Part shown: positions 11,001 to 23,700 of the stretch, one piece after another
Layout of the letters: every line of letters starts with the position of its first letter
How positions within the stretch are numbered: the first letter of the stretch is position 1
Assembly: GCF_030867095.1 (NCBI RefSeq)
Contig: NC_081828.1
Coordinates: 207,458,978-207,522,977, forward strand
Direction of reading: 5' to 3'
Length of the DNA: 64,000 nt
From: Alligator mississippiensis
Lineage: Eukaryota; Chordata; Crocodylia; Alligatoridae
Made by a program: the position numbers and the translations under genes
Notes under the pieces: generated by a model
The model's input: the letters and a program-made list of their open reading frames with translations, nothing else
What the model was told of the DNA's origin: nothing
Database searches by the model: none

Positions 11001-12204
11001 TGTTTGAGCCATGTAAGACTGTCTCTCAGAGCCGGGGCTGGAGCTCCAAGGCTGTCTGGATCCTGGTCCCAGTTTGAGTCCCCCAGCCATGTTCCCCTCT
11101 CAGTTGAACACTGGTCCCTTTGAGAGACTCTCCTATTCCAGGGCAGTATTTGCCACAAGTGTCCCCTGTTTTCCAGTTACCAGGCTTGAGTGATTCACTG
11201 GTGGAAGCTCTTTTTATTTCTTGGTTTGCCAGCTTTGTTGCCTTTTCAGAGGAGGATTGTTGTGAGCTGCTGCAGTTACCTGCCCAGTGAAAGTTTTCCC
11301 TACTGTGGTCTTTCCAATCACTGCAGGAAGTCCAATGTTTTCAATCACTCTAATTAATAGCTGGTCTCTGTGAGCCAGCCAAGCAGGCCACTACTCCTTG
11401 CAGTAGTTCTGCCTCCTTTCCTTCCTGTCCCTGTGGAGCTCAGCAGAGCAAAAACTGAAGGGTGGCATTCGAAGGCTGTCCAGCTGGGTACATGGCCTTT
11501 CACAGCAAGACTTCACTCCATCTCTGCAATAGGGGACAGCTGTGAAGTAGGAAAAGGGCTGGACTCTAAGGGGTGTCTTGCAAAGAAGGGTTGTGACGGG
11601 TCTACAACCTGGGGCGGTGGTAGGAGAGTGGTGTGGGAAGCTGTCGGAGCTCACAAGAAGGGTCAAACTTTGCCCCAAAAGGTGATGCATTTTAAAATGG
11701 TTTTAAATGAGAGATACACAGCATTTAAGACATCTCTTTTAAGCCCCCTCACCATGTGAGCAGAGACTATCTGTGGCAGGTTCAGTGAAGACCAATGAGA
11801 GTTTGAGCGAACAGCCAACTGCTAGGCACTTGGGCCTAAGCTTTCAATAGTGACTAGTGATTTTAGGTGCCTGGCATGGGATACCACAATGGGGCCTGCT
11901 TTGCAGGGACCAGGTGCACAGGCTGTGTGTAGACTATATGGGCCCAGTACTCATCCGGTATAAGCTGGTGTAGCTTCAGGGACTTCAATGGAGCACCGAT
12001 GGTGCCTGGCTTTACGTTGAGGTGAGAACAGCGTGGAGCATGGGCTGGGACGCTGGCTGTGAGAGGACACAGCCTTTGAAACTCTTGTGACCTTTTGAAA
12101 TGCGAGGTGACCTGAAGCCTTGAAGAAGCCAAGGGATTTGTTCATTCTGACTGACACGGTCAATATGGCCCCTGATGATGTGCTGGCTGTGTGAATTGCA
12201 CGTG
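11001..12204. other. Unassigned intergenic DNA
   Basis: Apart from the short old repeat at 11835-11900, nothing recognised. The 129-aa frame at 11370-11759 has no known motif. Confidence 0.45.
11835..11900 (-). repeat. Old amniote interspersed repeat fragment
   Basis: AATAGTGACTAGTGATTTTA followed by GGTGCCTGGCA corresponds to part of the series at 25165. Short. Confidence 0.3.
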
Positions 12205-12282
12205 CAACGGGCATCCCAGTAATGAAAGGGCAACGTGCGTCCCAGCAATGAAAGGGCAATGGGCATCCCAGTAATGAAAAAT
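12205..12282 (+). repeat. 26-bp tandem repeat, three copies
   Basis: Units built on GCATCCCAGTAATGAAAGGG, with CCC landmarks at 12215, 12241 and 12267 (exact 26-bp period) and 2-4 substitutions between copies. Short local array. Confidence 0.85.
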
Positions 12283-12978
12283 CTTGCCCTGCCCACTCCC
12301 ACGCAGCCCAGCTGGGGTTTCAGATGCCGCCAGGAGGAAGGCAGCACCTAGGTCAAGTAGTATTTTGTTCCACACCGGGGATGTAGCCAAGCATACACCA
12401 TAGGGTCATGAGGTACATGGGCTGAGTCCAGCGGTGTGCCTGGTGCCGTGCAGTCAGGCTAGTGTTTGTGTAGCCTGTCTCTCTGTTGAAGACCTGTTGT
12501 ATGTTGTGAAGCTGTCGCTCCTCAGGCTGTCCAACAGGAAAGTGCTCCCCATTGCCATTTCTTCAGTGGGACAATGTGACCAGCACTGACTGTAAGAGTT
12601 AAGAACAGTGAGCTGGTCTCCCGATCCAAAACGCAGCAGCTGAGCCTCATGTTTCATAAACCAACAAGCTCTTGCCAATGAGGAAATGTTTGAAGCCCCA
12701 TCTCAGCTCCTTCCTCAAGCTGCTGCTGTGAACTCTGCACGTAGCTGGCCACTGCCTTGGCCACTGGCAGGTGGTGATGTGGGCTCCTTTCGTCAACAGC
12801 TCTTCTAAGGGGGGTGGCCCGCAACTGGAGAACACTAGCCCATCTCAACACAAAATTAGTAATGCAGGTTTCCAGAGTTGCTCATGGGTGGGAGGCTTCC
12901 ACTAGCAGATTTTTGGGCACCTGGACAAGGCACCTTTTCCCTCTAGACCTGGGTTTATGAATGAGCTATCTCCATACA

Positions 12979-13170
12979 CAGTGGGGGTCAACCTTTTTGG
13001 CAGATGTGCCACAAATTAGCCCTGCACCCATCCCAAATTCCACTTCAATCCCCTTGCCCTGTCTGATCTACTGGTCTGCAGTCTGCTCCTGTCCTGCGCT
13101 CCCTGCCTAACATGCTGCTCTCTGCTTGCTTCCTGCCTGCTCAGAAGGAAGGTACTTGTTGCAGGAGATT
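12979..13170 (+). mobile_element. hAT-type transposon fragment
   Basis: Begins CAGTGGGGGTCAACCTTTTT, the form of a hAT terminal repeat (CAGNGG...CAACCTTTTTGGC), and continues with GCAGATGTGCCACAAATTAG. The far terminal repeat is not seen. Confidence 0.45.
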
Positions 13171-13831
13171 GGGGAATCCTTGGACTAGACTTAAAATTGT
13201 TCCTGTGATGCTCTCGTTCACTTCTAATGACACCTGGGTAACATTTGGGGTTTTTCCACAGTTAATTGGCTTTGTTGGGTCTAGTTCCAAGATAAAGCCT
13301 GGGGAGTGAACTGAGATGTAGCAAGTGTCTGTCCTCTCTGGAATCAGAGTCCTAATAGCCAGAGCTGAATGTACTCCTGATTTCTTCTTCTTCACCTTGT
13401 CTTCCAACTGGGAACTATGGAAATCAATACTTGATTTCCAGATTTCATTAATATGGGAATAGGCAAGGTTGTGTCCATCTCAGTAGAAGCTCCTCAGGTC
13501 CTATATCTCCCCTAGATCCGAAGTTTTCCAGACAATTATGTGACCAGAAGCTCTGAGTGCCATTCGCAGCCTCTCCAAATCTGTACTCCACTCCTCCCAT
13601 CAGCACAGCACAACTTTGCCTTTCCTCCTGCAAGAGGGTCCTGCACAGCTGGCAGGAGAGGGAGCAAGGCTTGTCCTTGGGGTTCAGTCATTCCCAGTGA
13701 TAACAGTGACAGCTAAAGGAGGTTGGTACCTGGCTCACAGGTAAGGATCAGTTTGGAGTTTACAAAGGCGCTCTGGAAACTCCACGGGCCAGATTGTGCT
13801 CAGCTCAGCTCAGCTGTCGCCGCTCCAGGGC

Positions 13832-14215
13832 AGAATCACAGAAAATGAGGGTTGGAAGGGACCTCATCCCAGCCAAGACTTTGTTGAGTTGGACCTTAAA
13901 AACCTCCAAGGATGGAGAGTCCACCACCTCTCTGGGGAGCCTGTTCCAGTGCTTCACCACCCTCTAGTGAGGAAGTTTTTCCTAATATTCAACCTAAACC
14001 TCCCTGGCTGCAACCTGAACCCATTGCTCCTTGTTCTGACATCCGTCACCACTGAGAACAGTCCAGCTCCATCCTCTTTCGAACCCCTCTACAGGTAGTT
14101 GAAGGCTGCTATCAAATCCCGCTTTAGTCTCTAGACTAAGGAAGCCTAGTTCCCTCAGCCTCTCCTCATAGGTCAGCTCCCTCCCCATTTTTGTTGCCCT
14201 CTGAGTTAGAGTTAC
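13832..14215 (-). mobile_element. CR1 LINE, 5'-truncated
   Basis: The minus strand carries the C-terminal reverse-transcriptase tail (ELTYEERLRELGFLSLETKA) and the 3' end, terminating at AGAATCACAG...GGTTGGAAGGGACCTC. About 385 bp; no complete reading frame. Confidence 0.85.
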
Positions 14216-16493
14216 ATCAAATTCTTGCAAAGTAGCCACTCATCCCCCATAAAATGTGATTTGAGGGTAAATGCAGTTTGCTCAGCCCGCCTCAGACCAC
14301 ACAAATGTCATCCCTGTTTGGCTCGTCTGTCTTCAGTTCTGTTTCACTGGTTTGAGAGATTTGATTTGGATAAGCGGGCATCTGCTGTGCTTTTGAGATG
14401 TTCCCCTACCTTATGGGCATGTGCTTGCATGTGTTCCCTATGCACGGGTTGGAAGCGAAGGAGCGAGCTGCACGGTGCTTGTGCTGGCCTGAGCATGGAG
14501 CTTGCTTGCCTCTGTGAGGTCAGCTTCTGTCGCTGTACATGCTCCAGGTCATGGTTAGCGCCGTACTGTTAATCCTCACACAATACGGCATTGGTGAGAG
14601 CCTTAGATAACATCAGCAGGAGCCCAACCGTGGATTCCCGGGCCGCCTTCCTCACCCACTCGCTGCATGCCAGCGCAGTGCAGGGCTCGCCGCAGCTCCC
14701 AATAAAATTGCTCAGTCCACACGGCCCCCACCCAGGCCCCCGGGTGAGAGCAGCGACAATGCTGATCACAAGGGGAAAACGGGGGGGTGTTTGTTCTAGG
14801 AACTAAAAAAAAAAAATCAAAGGATTGTTTAAACCATAAATGAATTGTTCTGCTTATGAAAACAAAGGGATGAATGAATGTGTGTGGGGGAAGCTGGGCT
14901 GCCAGTGGAGACGGGGAGCTGGCGCAGTGGCAGTGGGGGTGGGGAGCATTGTGGCCAAGCGGGTAAGGGGTGCCCTGCTGCTGGGAGGTGGGCAGTGGAT
15001 GAGGCACCCCCAGGACAGCAAAATGATCAAGGGCAGAGGCACTGCTATGTGCTATTGACTTTCCCCCCATGTGCTCTGAATAGGGTGATCTTTATCACAC
15101 ACCAGGAGGCTGCGTGATCACTAAGAAAGCCAAGGGCTGCAGCAGCCAGGAGCATGCCAGGTCAGGTGCCAGGGAATGGCTCCAGCAACTGGGTCAGCAG
15201 GGAGCGGGGTGGCGTGGGGCAGCTCAGGGAGCCGGGCCACACATCCCTACAGGTAGACCAGGGCACCGGGCCAGGCTGCCAGGAGTCGGCAGGGCTAAAA
15301 GGGCTGCAGCAGCCTGGCTGTGCTCGGGAGCTAGGCTGCACCAGTGGGAGGCAGTGCAGACGGGGGCAGGTTGAGGAGGGACCGTGGATCGGATAGATCT
15401 GGACTGGATCGTGAGAAGGCAACATGGGGGAAACTGCTGGGCTGGAGGAGGAAACAGCTGGGCTGAGCTCCTGAGAGGCAGGTGGAGGGGCAGCAGCTGG
15501 GGTGGGGGCAGCGAATGGCACAGTTCTGGTGGGCGAGCTGAAGATGGATGAGGGGGGAGGAGGAGGCAGCAGGCAGGACCCAGGTAGCCGTAGCCTGCCC
15601 GGGCCACAAATGCAGCCCGTTGGCTTGGCCTGTTTTAAGTCTCTCCCCTTTCAAAGTGAAGGGGGTGAAATCAGGTCTGATCGTGTCCCACTCACCCCTC
15701 TGCACCTGTCACTGTGGGCTCCCATGTTGCCTCTGATCAAATGCTTTGACTTGTCAGCTGAACGACTGGCCTTTTTCCCCACTGTCCAGGACTCCCAAGT
15801 CACCCTGGGACAGTGTCACGCCAAGGGAAACAAAGACAGCTGGTTAGCGAGGGTCTCACACCACTGTGCTAGTCCCCTCGGGATCAGCGTAGTGGACACA
15901 CCGGGCAGAAGGTATGTTGAGTAGGAGCGTGTCACCGCTGAGTGATTCTTCTCACTGGCAATATGATGGGGATACAGAAGAATATGCCACTGAACTGAGA
16001 TCCAGATCCAGGTACTCTGACTTAGACTACAGAATAAGCAAAAGATAGAGGCAACGGGTTCCTATGGGGAAGCAGCATGGAAAGATGAGTCCTTTTCCAG
16101 AAGGGAACAGAGGGCCTTCTAACTGTAGAAGATGGTGGGGCTGAAGGGACCATGCAGGAGAGTGCATGAAGGTATCAACCCTAAAGACAACATGTCCTGG
16201 CCTTTAATGAGTCTGTAGGGTGGTGCTGCATGCCGAGCAGAGTAGTGCCAATCATTAGTTCACTGGTTCACGTGGTGAGGGGGGATTTGGGGTTGACCTG
16301 AAACAACAAAAAAATCTTCTATTTTTTTGGCCAACTGAAAGAATTAAAGACATAGCTTTGGGCTGGCTGAAGCATTTATTTCAATTTTGCCCATTTAACA
16401 ACTTTAAAAAAACCCCCAACAACCTGAGATGATTTTAAACCAGAAAGTGGTTTTGAACTGAAAAATTACATTTCACTTTGGAAATGTTTCACA
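14216..16493. other. Unassigned intergenic DNA with a GC-rich block
   Basis: 14,620-15,620 is rich in G and C with GCAG/CTGC and GGGG runs, which generate long overlapping frames on both strands (up to 155 aa) of Pro/Ser/Gly-rich peptide. No transposon ends or domain seen. It may be an unclassified GC-rich repeat. Confidence 0.4.
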
Positions 16494-16712
16494 GTAGCTA
16501 GGGTCAGGAGGGACCTGAACAGATCATCTAGCCTGACCCCCTGGCACAGGCTGGAATGAGTGCTGGGTTCACAAGACCCCAGACAGGTGATCATCCAACC
16601 TCCTCTTGAATTTGCCCAAGGTAGGAGCGAGGACCACCTCCCTGGGAAGTTGGTTCCAGATTTTGGCCACCCTAACAGTGAAATATTGCCTTCTGATCTT
16701 CTGTGTTAGAAC
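16494..16712 (-). mobile_element. CR1 LINE 3' fragment
   Basis: The minus-strand 3' end of a CR1. It has AGGGTCAGGAGGGACCTGAA, the GACCCCCTGGCACAGG block and the CACCTCCCTGGGAAGTTGGT block in the usual order. It is diverged from the other copies, so an older subfamily. Confidence 0.75.
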
Positions 16713-17389
16713 AAAACACTTCACCTGGTTTGATTGGTTTTTTCCCTTTTACATTCGCTTTACTCCCAGGCAAGCGGTTTGTGGAAAGGTGATGAGTTCA
16801 CAAAGTATTTTGGGATTGCCCAGCTTTCATCTTTTGTTGGAAAACAACAAATCTTTGGGTGAACAAGTGTCACCCAGCTACATGGTGAGAGAGAGAAAGC
16901 TAGTACTAGCCATCTCATTCCCTGCTTGCTGCTTATGAGGCTGGTCCTGTGCCACAGCTAGGAAGCCCTACAATCTCTTCAGGGCTATGGCAGCGTTCTT
17001 AGTTCATGGGGTGATGTGAAAACCAAAGAAAGGGAAAATCAGTGTGTAAAGGGGCTCCAGCAGGTGCACAGCACTCCAGGCAAGCCTAGGTGGCATAAGC
17101 ATCATGGCAGACCCAGGGAGATCTCCAAAACTATTTGATCTCTGAACACTGAGGGCAGAATAGGTGAAAAAGCATGATGGTGTATGACCAGAGCTAATGG
17201 GAAAGTGCCTCCAAAGCTTCCCACCTTCTTAGATCATGGGGTAGCTACAACCTGAGCAATACAAATCCAACTGGGGACATGGACTGGGTTTACTTTCTAC
17301 GTGCGGTGCTCGTGCCATGCAGCGAGGTCCAAGTGGCACAGCGCAGTGGCTCAGCCACGGTGCTAGGAACCTGGCACTATCAAGGCACT

Positions 17390-17490
17390 GACTCTAACTC
17401 ACTTTGTGACACTTGATGCCCTGTTTCTCAATTTCATCCTTTGGGGATGGGGCTGGTAACACTTGGCTATTTCCCAGGGACGTGGGGAGG
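17390..17490 (+). mobile_element. MIR/CORE-type SINE fragment
   Basis: GTTTCTCAATTTCATCCTTTG, then GGGGATGGGGCTGGTAACAC and CTATTTCCCAGGG, follow the order of the MIR core and 3' half. Confidence 0.55.
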
Positions 17491-17616
17491 ATTCACTGCT
17501 CAGCCAGTTTGTTGTGGTGTTAATTCAGAAATGTTCTGGGCCCTGCCAGCCCGTCTCATGGGGCATCTGCCCTTTTTAGTGAGTGTGATGATGACTGAGC
17601 TCTGAGGTGCCGTAGA

Positions 17617-17860
17617 GCAGTGTTTCTCAACCGGTGGGTCACAACCCAAAAGTGGGTCGCAAGAATATATGAAAGGGTCGCGAACAAATTTTAAAAAGGG
17701 ATTCTCCTTTAAAGGAGAAAAACATGGGAACCTGTGGGTTTTCCCTTGCAGGAAGGTGAGAAGGTGAGTGGTGTTACCAGCTTTCTGGTAACACCACTGC
17801 ACAGCCTGGCATTCATCTCTGGGCTGCAACTGTCCCAACTTAGGTTTTGACCCCAACTTT
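17617..17860 (+). mobile_element. hAT-type transposon fragment with two internal palindromes
   Basis: Begins near 17620 with CAGTGTTTCTCAACCGGTGG and GGGTCGCAAGAATATATGAA, a common amniote hAT terminus. Inside are an 18-bp perfect palindrome (TTCTCCTTTAAAGGAGAA, 17701-17718) and a 14-bp stem with a 4-nt loop (AGTGGTGTTACCAG, 17767-17780, pairing with 17785-17798). A matching 3' terminal repeat is not seen, so the right end is a guess. Confidence 0.5.
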
Positions 17861-19214
17861 AAGGTTTGCAGAGAACACCACCTGGGAGAAAGATGCTTTG
17901 TGTATTTTTAAGCCCAGCTTTTCATACCCGAGACTTTGGTTGGTGTAGGTAAAAATCCAAACTTCTTGGACTTCTTCATACTGAGCCCAAATGTCTCAAG
18001 TTCAGTCTTCTGCCTCTGTAGTGAGCGCTGTGCTGCCTGAATCTGCATTTTCTCTTGCAGCTGGTCGGTTTGTTTTGGGGAAACGTGGTCTGTCGTGCTT
18101 GCGCTCGGAGGAACTTGCAGAAGGTGACGCTCTGGTCCAGGCTGCACACGTCAACATTTGGTAACAAAACTTGGTATGCAGAGCGGCCTGACAACTTTAA
18201 GAAAAGGGCATTTGTTTCTCCGAGTTGCTCAGTCTGCTATTTTGAGCTTTCTGTCACTGGCAACCTTTTCTTTATTGCGTTTTGTTCTGGAAATGCAAGC
18301 TGGTGCTTGGGTCCTGAGATGCACTGTTTTTCACAATGCAGTTCTCCCTGTTTCCAATATTTCCTCATCTCTGACACTTGTTTATTGTATTATGTTGGTA
18401 CCTAAAGACTCTGCTGCAGCATCACGGCCCCGTTGTCCTAGAGTGCGTATACACATTATGGACAAAACTCCTGTCCCAAACAGATTACGGGCACTATGTG
18501 TCATGAGAAGCAGAAAATGGATACAGAAAAAAGATGGGCTACAGTAAACCCTAGGCAACTGATTGTACTGTATTTCGACGACAGCCACCACCACAATGTC
18601 TCCTAGGCATGGCATGTAAGGGACATTTTTAGTGTCAGCTGAGGCAAGTGGAAGTTCTTGAATTTGGCAAAGCCATCCTGAAGACCTGCTCCCCATAACA
18701 GCATCTGAAAAGATCAAGAACCAGTTTCATAGCTGAGGAAACAAAACCTGGGGAAGATGGGAGATCTTGTCATGCAGCATATTTCTGCCTCACCCAGGAA
18801 TCAGACAGCATGGTAAGTGAGGTCTGATCTTTATGACGATGTGGATGCACTGAGATCTTGGTAGCTCTTTAACATGTGAATTTCAATATGTTCGTATTAC
18901 TTTTTGAGGGCCATCTGGTGACTAATTTCACACCTACAAAATAATGCCAGCATTTTGATGAGATGTCTCATTAGTATTTTTTTCCTTGACGGCTTCAGGC
19001 ATGCCAACAATCATTTAAAAATGGCCAGAATTTCTATCCATTTTCTTCATGCTGAAGCTTATTTACCTTCGAAGCATTCTGAATATGAAGTCTGATGCTT
19101 CCTGGTATTGTTGGAAGACCTCTGGGTATGTGCTGTTGGGAGTTTTTACATCTTAACTGAAAGGGTGTTGCATGTTTAATCTTTAATAATGATATCCTTT
19201 CTAATGAAGTAATT
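17861..19214. other. Unassigned intergenic DNA
   Basis: No gene recognised. The frames at 18055-18547 and 18382-18717 lack known motifs. Confidence 0.4.
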
Positions 19215-19495
19215 GTTCATAAAAACGTTAGGGAGCAAGAAGAACTATTTAAACTAAAGGACAATGTTGGCACAAGAACAAAGGGGGATAAACTGGTAAT
19301 GAATAAATATAGGTTGGAAGTCAAAAGAATAGTCTTTTCACTGGAGTAGTGGGAGCAAACTACCTACCTAGTTTTAAGACAGAGTTTGATAATTTTGGGA
19401 AAGGGATTATAGGACATGGTTGTCTGATACAGCCAGGGACCAGACTAGATGACCCAGGAGGTCTGTTCCAGCCCTATGTCCTATACTCCTAGATG
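19215..19495 (+). mobile_element. CR1 LINE 3' fragment (older subfamily)
   Basis: Sense-strand CR1. It carries the AAGGACAATGTTGGCACAAG block, the GGAGTAGTGGGAGCAAACTA block and the end ACCCAGGAGGTCTGTTCCAG. Its subfamily differs from the copy at 55990. Confidence 0.75.
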
Positions 19496-19659
19496 CAAAT
19501 GGAAATAAACATTTCAAACTGTCAAACTAAAGATCTCTTCCCTTCTCTATAGCAGTCTCCTGTGATGCCATAATTCTATTAAATGCTGTAGATTTAATAC
19601 CATTTTTAATATAAAAAAATGTCTTATGCATCAGAAAGAGAGAGGCAAATATAGGTGAA

Positions 19660-19912
19660 AGTGTATAGCACAGTCTAGGGACTGGAGCAGTTGATTAAGA
19701 GTCAGGAGTCCTGGGCTCTGCCCCTGACTGCCACTGGCTTTTGTGATCATGGGTCAGTCGGTTTGTGTCTCTGCTTCCACTTCCATACTGAGTCCGTCTC
19801 TTTTATTTAGACTGCAAGCTCCTTGGAGGCAGGACCTTCTCTTTCTAGAGCCCTGCTCTGGGCTGGAGCCTTAAGGTTTTGTTGTAATACAAAGGGGAAA
19901 AATAATAAGCGA
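19660..19912 (+). mobile_element. MIR/CORE-type SINE, nearly full length
   Basis: The tRNA-like head (TTAAGAGTCAGGAGTCCTGG), the core (TGTGATCATGGGTCAGTCGG) and the 3' half (AGACTGCAAGCTCCTTGGAG, then GTAATACAAAGGG) occur in order. Old and diverged. Confidence 0.7.
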
Positions 19913-20576
19913 TTTTGTGCCGGTTACTTTTAGGAAAACTCTGGATTATAGAATATGAAGCCACAGGCTGGTGGAGCCCTATTGATCACATTGGTGAAAA
20001 TTGTCACTCAAGCAGTCCATGGTGCCAATGTGTGAAGCCCTTTTAATCCTCAGTTGTGTATGTGCATCTTGGTGCCAAGCTGCATCTCTGCTGACATATT
20101 GGCTCAAATAAAAACCCAGTAACACTGTGCAGCTTTATGCATCAGAGGGAATTAGGTGTTTGGCTTACAGCGCTGCTATCTAACAATTTTCCCAGGATGG
20201 ACAAGAAACAGTTCTTCTGATGGACAAAGTGCAAAGTACTGCTGTTAAGGAGTCTTCTAAGTGTGCTTGGCTGTCTGGCTTCAACCAGTGAGAACTGGCT
20301 GGAAAAAACCAAAAACAAGGCGTTTAGAAAAGAAATGAGCCAGAAGTGCTACCCTTCAGAGCAGCCGCCTTTTTTCTTACTTCCTTGTTGTCTGTTCTAA
20401 AAAATAAAAAAAAAAGTCTTCCAAAAGGAGCTCTAAATGTGCATCGCTAATGCATCAAATCCCTGCCAAGCAGATCTTTTGTTAAATTGTCTGCGCTACA
20501 TCAAAACTCTGGACTCAGCAGTGCCGGAGCGGAGAGGTTCTGTCTGGTAAGCATGAATTGTAAAGCCTTCTATTCC
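19913..20576. other. Upstream flank of CRYGN
   Basis: Contains no recognisable exon of RHEB, the expected 5' neighbour from mammalian gene order. It could hold distal lens control elements, but none is called. Confidence 0.4.
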
Positions 20577-20634
20577 TGCTGCATTGTTAAACTGGCCTCG
20601 CGATACCAGCCTTGTCTCCCTTCACTGATATATA
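20577..20634 (+). promoter_or_regulatory. CRYGN: Putative CRYGN core promoter: Maf half-site, Sox-like site, TATA box
   Basis: TATATA at 20629-20634 lies about 65 bases before the ATG, which would place a start site near 20660 and give a short 5' leader, as usual in gamma-crystallins. Upstream, TGCTG (20577-20581), a Maf half-site core, directly abuts CATTGTT (20582-20588), a good Sox2-type motif. Maf and Sox2 are known to drive crystallin promoters. The motifs are seen directly; their use is inferred. Confidence 0.5.
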
Positions 20635-20698
20635 GAGAGGTGTTCATCACATTTCTGGTTTGGCTTCTACTTTGGCACTGGATGGCATCCAGCTGAAA

Positions 20699-20719
20699 AT
20701 GTCTCAGTATTCGGGAAAA
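20699..20719 (+). CDS. CRYGN: CRYGN exon 1 (coding part)
   Basis: ATG at 20699 starts the seven-residue peptide MSQYSGK, which matches the short first coding exon of beta/gamma crystallins. A consensus GTAAGT donor follows at 20720, leaving phase 0. The base at -3 is A, which fits a vertebrate start. An in-frame TGA lies just upstream, so the coding region cannot extend further 5'. Intron 1 is only 463 bp. Confidence 0.93.
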
Positions 20720-23700
20720 GTAAGTAAAAACAAAAAGGCTGCTTAGTCTTCATTCAGCACAGGCCAAAGACTTCTCTGTAGGCAGAGGAGGCATTTTCCT
20801 AGGTTAGGATAACACAGAGTGACATTTGTATGATGAGACGGTAAGGAATGAGTGTGGAGAAGTGGAAGCAAATTAGGAAAAGAGGTGGGAAGAAAAGCAA
20901 CATCATCGGCTGTATTTTGATAGCTGCGCTTCTTGTGTAAACATTTATGTTAGCAATATTTATAAGCGCACAAGAGGTTGCACAAAAACCATGTGTAGTG
21001 TTGAAAACTTGGGATGTGCTGTGCTCCTCATTACAACAAACCCTCCAGTGACAATAGCATCTGGTTGGATACAGAATGAATGTGAGAAGCCCCCTTCAGC
21101 TGAGAATAGCAGTGTATGGGATGGATAAGCTGTCCGTGTTTGCATGTCCTGCGACACTGCATCTTCTTCTTCTTCACTTCAGATCATTTTCTATGAGGGC
21201 AAATACTTCACGGGCAGAAAGCTAGAGGTCACTGGGGACTGCGATAACTTCCAGGATAGAGGTTTCATGAACCGCGTAAACTCTATCAGTGTCCAGAGCG
21301 GAGCTTGGATCTGTTACGATCACCCTGACTTCCGCGGACAGCAGTATGTCCTGGAGCACGGGGAGTATCCTGACTTCTTTCGCTGGAACGCCCACAACGA
21401 CCACATGGGCTCCTGCAGGCCTGTTGGGATGGTTAGTGCCAACTTTCCACTGGTTTCCAAAAGGGTTATTTCTGTTGCTGCAATACCTGGGTGAAAGGGT
21501 CATGTCTGTGCTTGTATTTTTCGTGTCTAAGTAAGTCTCTGTGAGACAATGCGTCCTATGGAAGTAAGAGTTAAAAAGAAAACAGCATCGTGTAACCATT
21601 TCCCCTTTTTCTAGGACAAAGAGAAAACTTGTGTTCTGCATCTGCCTGCCACCAGCTCTAATAGGGAAGCATTTCTCTGTGGTTTTAGTAATGCCCCTGA
21701 GCATCATCACATGCACTTATTTTTAATGTTGAATATTTATGAAATATTGACATGCAAAGGAAGGGCCAGGTTCTGTGCACGGGGTAGATCTGAGCTGCAG
21801 TATTCTGCTTTCTCCTCCATGCACTGAACTCCTAATGATGCTGGCTGGCCAGCTAGGGACGCAGGAAGACTGGCAACTGGTATTAATGTGCAGCGTGGAG
21901 AGTAGACACTGCTGCGGGCAGCTCTTAGGTTCTTGGCTAATTCGCCCAGGTACCTCACCGTGTTTCAAAGTCTGGGCGTCCCTGGATTAAAAATAACCAC
22001 AACCCAGATCAAACGCCCCCAACAGCAGCAAAAATATCATGATGAAAGCTGAGCAGGGAACTGGCACACTCAAAGGAGGCAGTTTAATTGCGAAGATTTA
22101 GAACTGGCGAACATGTATCTAGTTTTTTTTTCTTTCCAGTTGGTTTTGTCTTCGTTTGCGCCTGGCAGGAGAATGACTGAAGAGATTTATCCTGAGGATG
22201 GGAGGTTATTTTTACTTTCAGGTTGATAAACCACCAAGTCTCGCTGGTTTGTGGCTGCCTTTGTTTTTGTATAAAACCTAGTCCAGTGGTTTTCAAACTT
22301 TTTGGGTTTGTGGACCCCTTTGGAAATTTCAAATGGCGGCGCGGACCCCTTTGAATTGTAAGTGTAGGCATTCACATACTTTTGATTGATTGTAGTCATC
22401 TTTCACGGACCCCATAGACATAGTCTGTGAACCCCAAGGGGTCCGTAGACCACAGGTTGAAAACCACTGGTCTAGCCCAAAGGGAACAGGGAAGTGGGAT
22501 ACACGAGTATACATAGGCACGTGGTCTTGTGCACGCATACACGAATAGCACATGAGCTAAAAACAGGCAGAGATGCAGATAAAAGCTCTCGTGCTGCTCT
22601 CCAGTTTAGGAATCAGGCCATGGCTCACATGTAGGTCATGGGAAGTCCAGTACATTGGTTGTTTAGCATCCAGCAAGCTAAAGCTGGATTGTGTCCATAG
22701 GGGCCTCTCCTTGAACAGATCCCCTGAGGAGAGACCCTGTTCCCCATAAAATAAATCTGAGTTCAGCCTCGCCCACAGGGATTCATCAGCCAGGGAGCAC
22801 AGCTGCTGAAGGAACTATTTCTTCTTTACTTTTGAAGTGCTGTGGGAAGATACCAGTGGGAGCTGTACTAACTAACGTAGACTGGCATGTCTCTCCTATG
22901 AGGCTCTGGGGGTGGGTGCTTGGAGGATCCTACTCAGAGGTACCCTGAGACCTCTTTCCGTGATGTGCGCCTGGGGCTTATAGTCTCTTGATATTGTGCA
23001 TGGGAGAAAAATGAGGGATGCATTTATCCATCTTGTACAATCGCATGCGCTGAACATGTGGCCCACCAGATGACCCCATCACTTCCCCTTAGTGTTAATG
23101 GATTTTTTCCTTCTTTGTGGGTGCCGCATAGTGCCTGTTGCTGACTTCCAAGAGTGCCCTAAAGCAGGGGCAGCACGTGTGCCACAGCAGCCTCTGTGTG
23201 TGGCCCCTGGCAGACTGGAGGGGGACCGGGGAACACCACGACAAATAGGGCAGGGAGCAGAAAGCAGAGCAGTAAATCAGGCAGGGCACATAAAGCACAG
23301 AGCAGCAGATCAGGGTGGGGGAAAGGGCATCGGAGTGGTACCTGGGGTAGGTGGTCCGCCTGCCACAAGAAGCATATGAGTGTATGTACTGCAGAGTCTT
23401 GACTCCGGCCATAGAAGAGACTCAATGTGCCCACAGCCGTGAACGCTTTCCTTCCATTCTGGCCCCGAGCCCTGTCATTTTTTCCCATTAGATATGAGTG
23501 AGAGGTTTAAAGCATGCCAGCAGTTCAGATGCACTGAGGAATGTTTGGTCAGGAACGGTATCTGAGATTCCACCGCCGGAGAATGAATGCTATGGGCGTT
23601 TTGGCACTCCAGCGTAGCTTTTTCCTGCATTAATGATGCTTATATGTAAAATATATTAGGTATTCTCTGAATCTGGCTAAAAAAAATACCTCTTCTGCTA

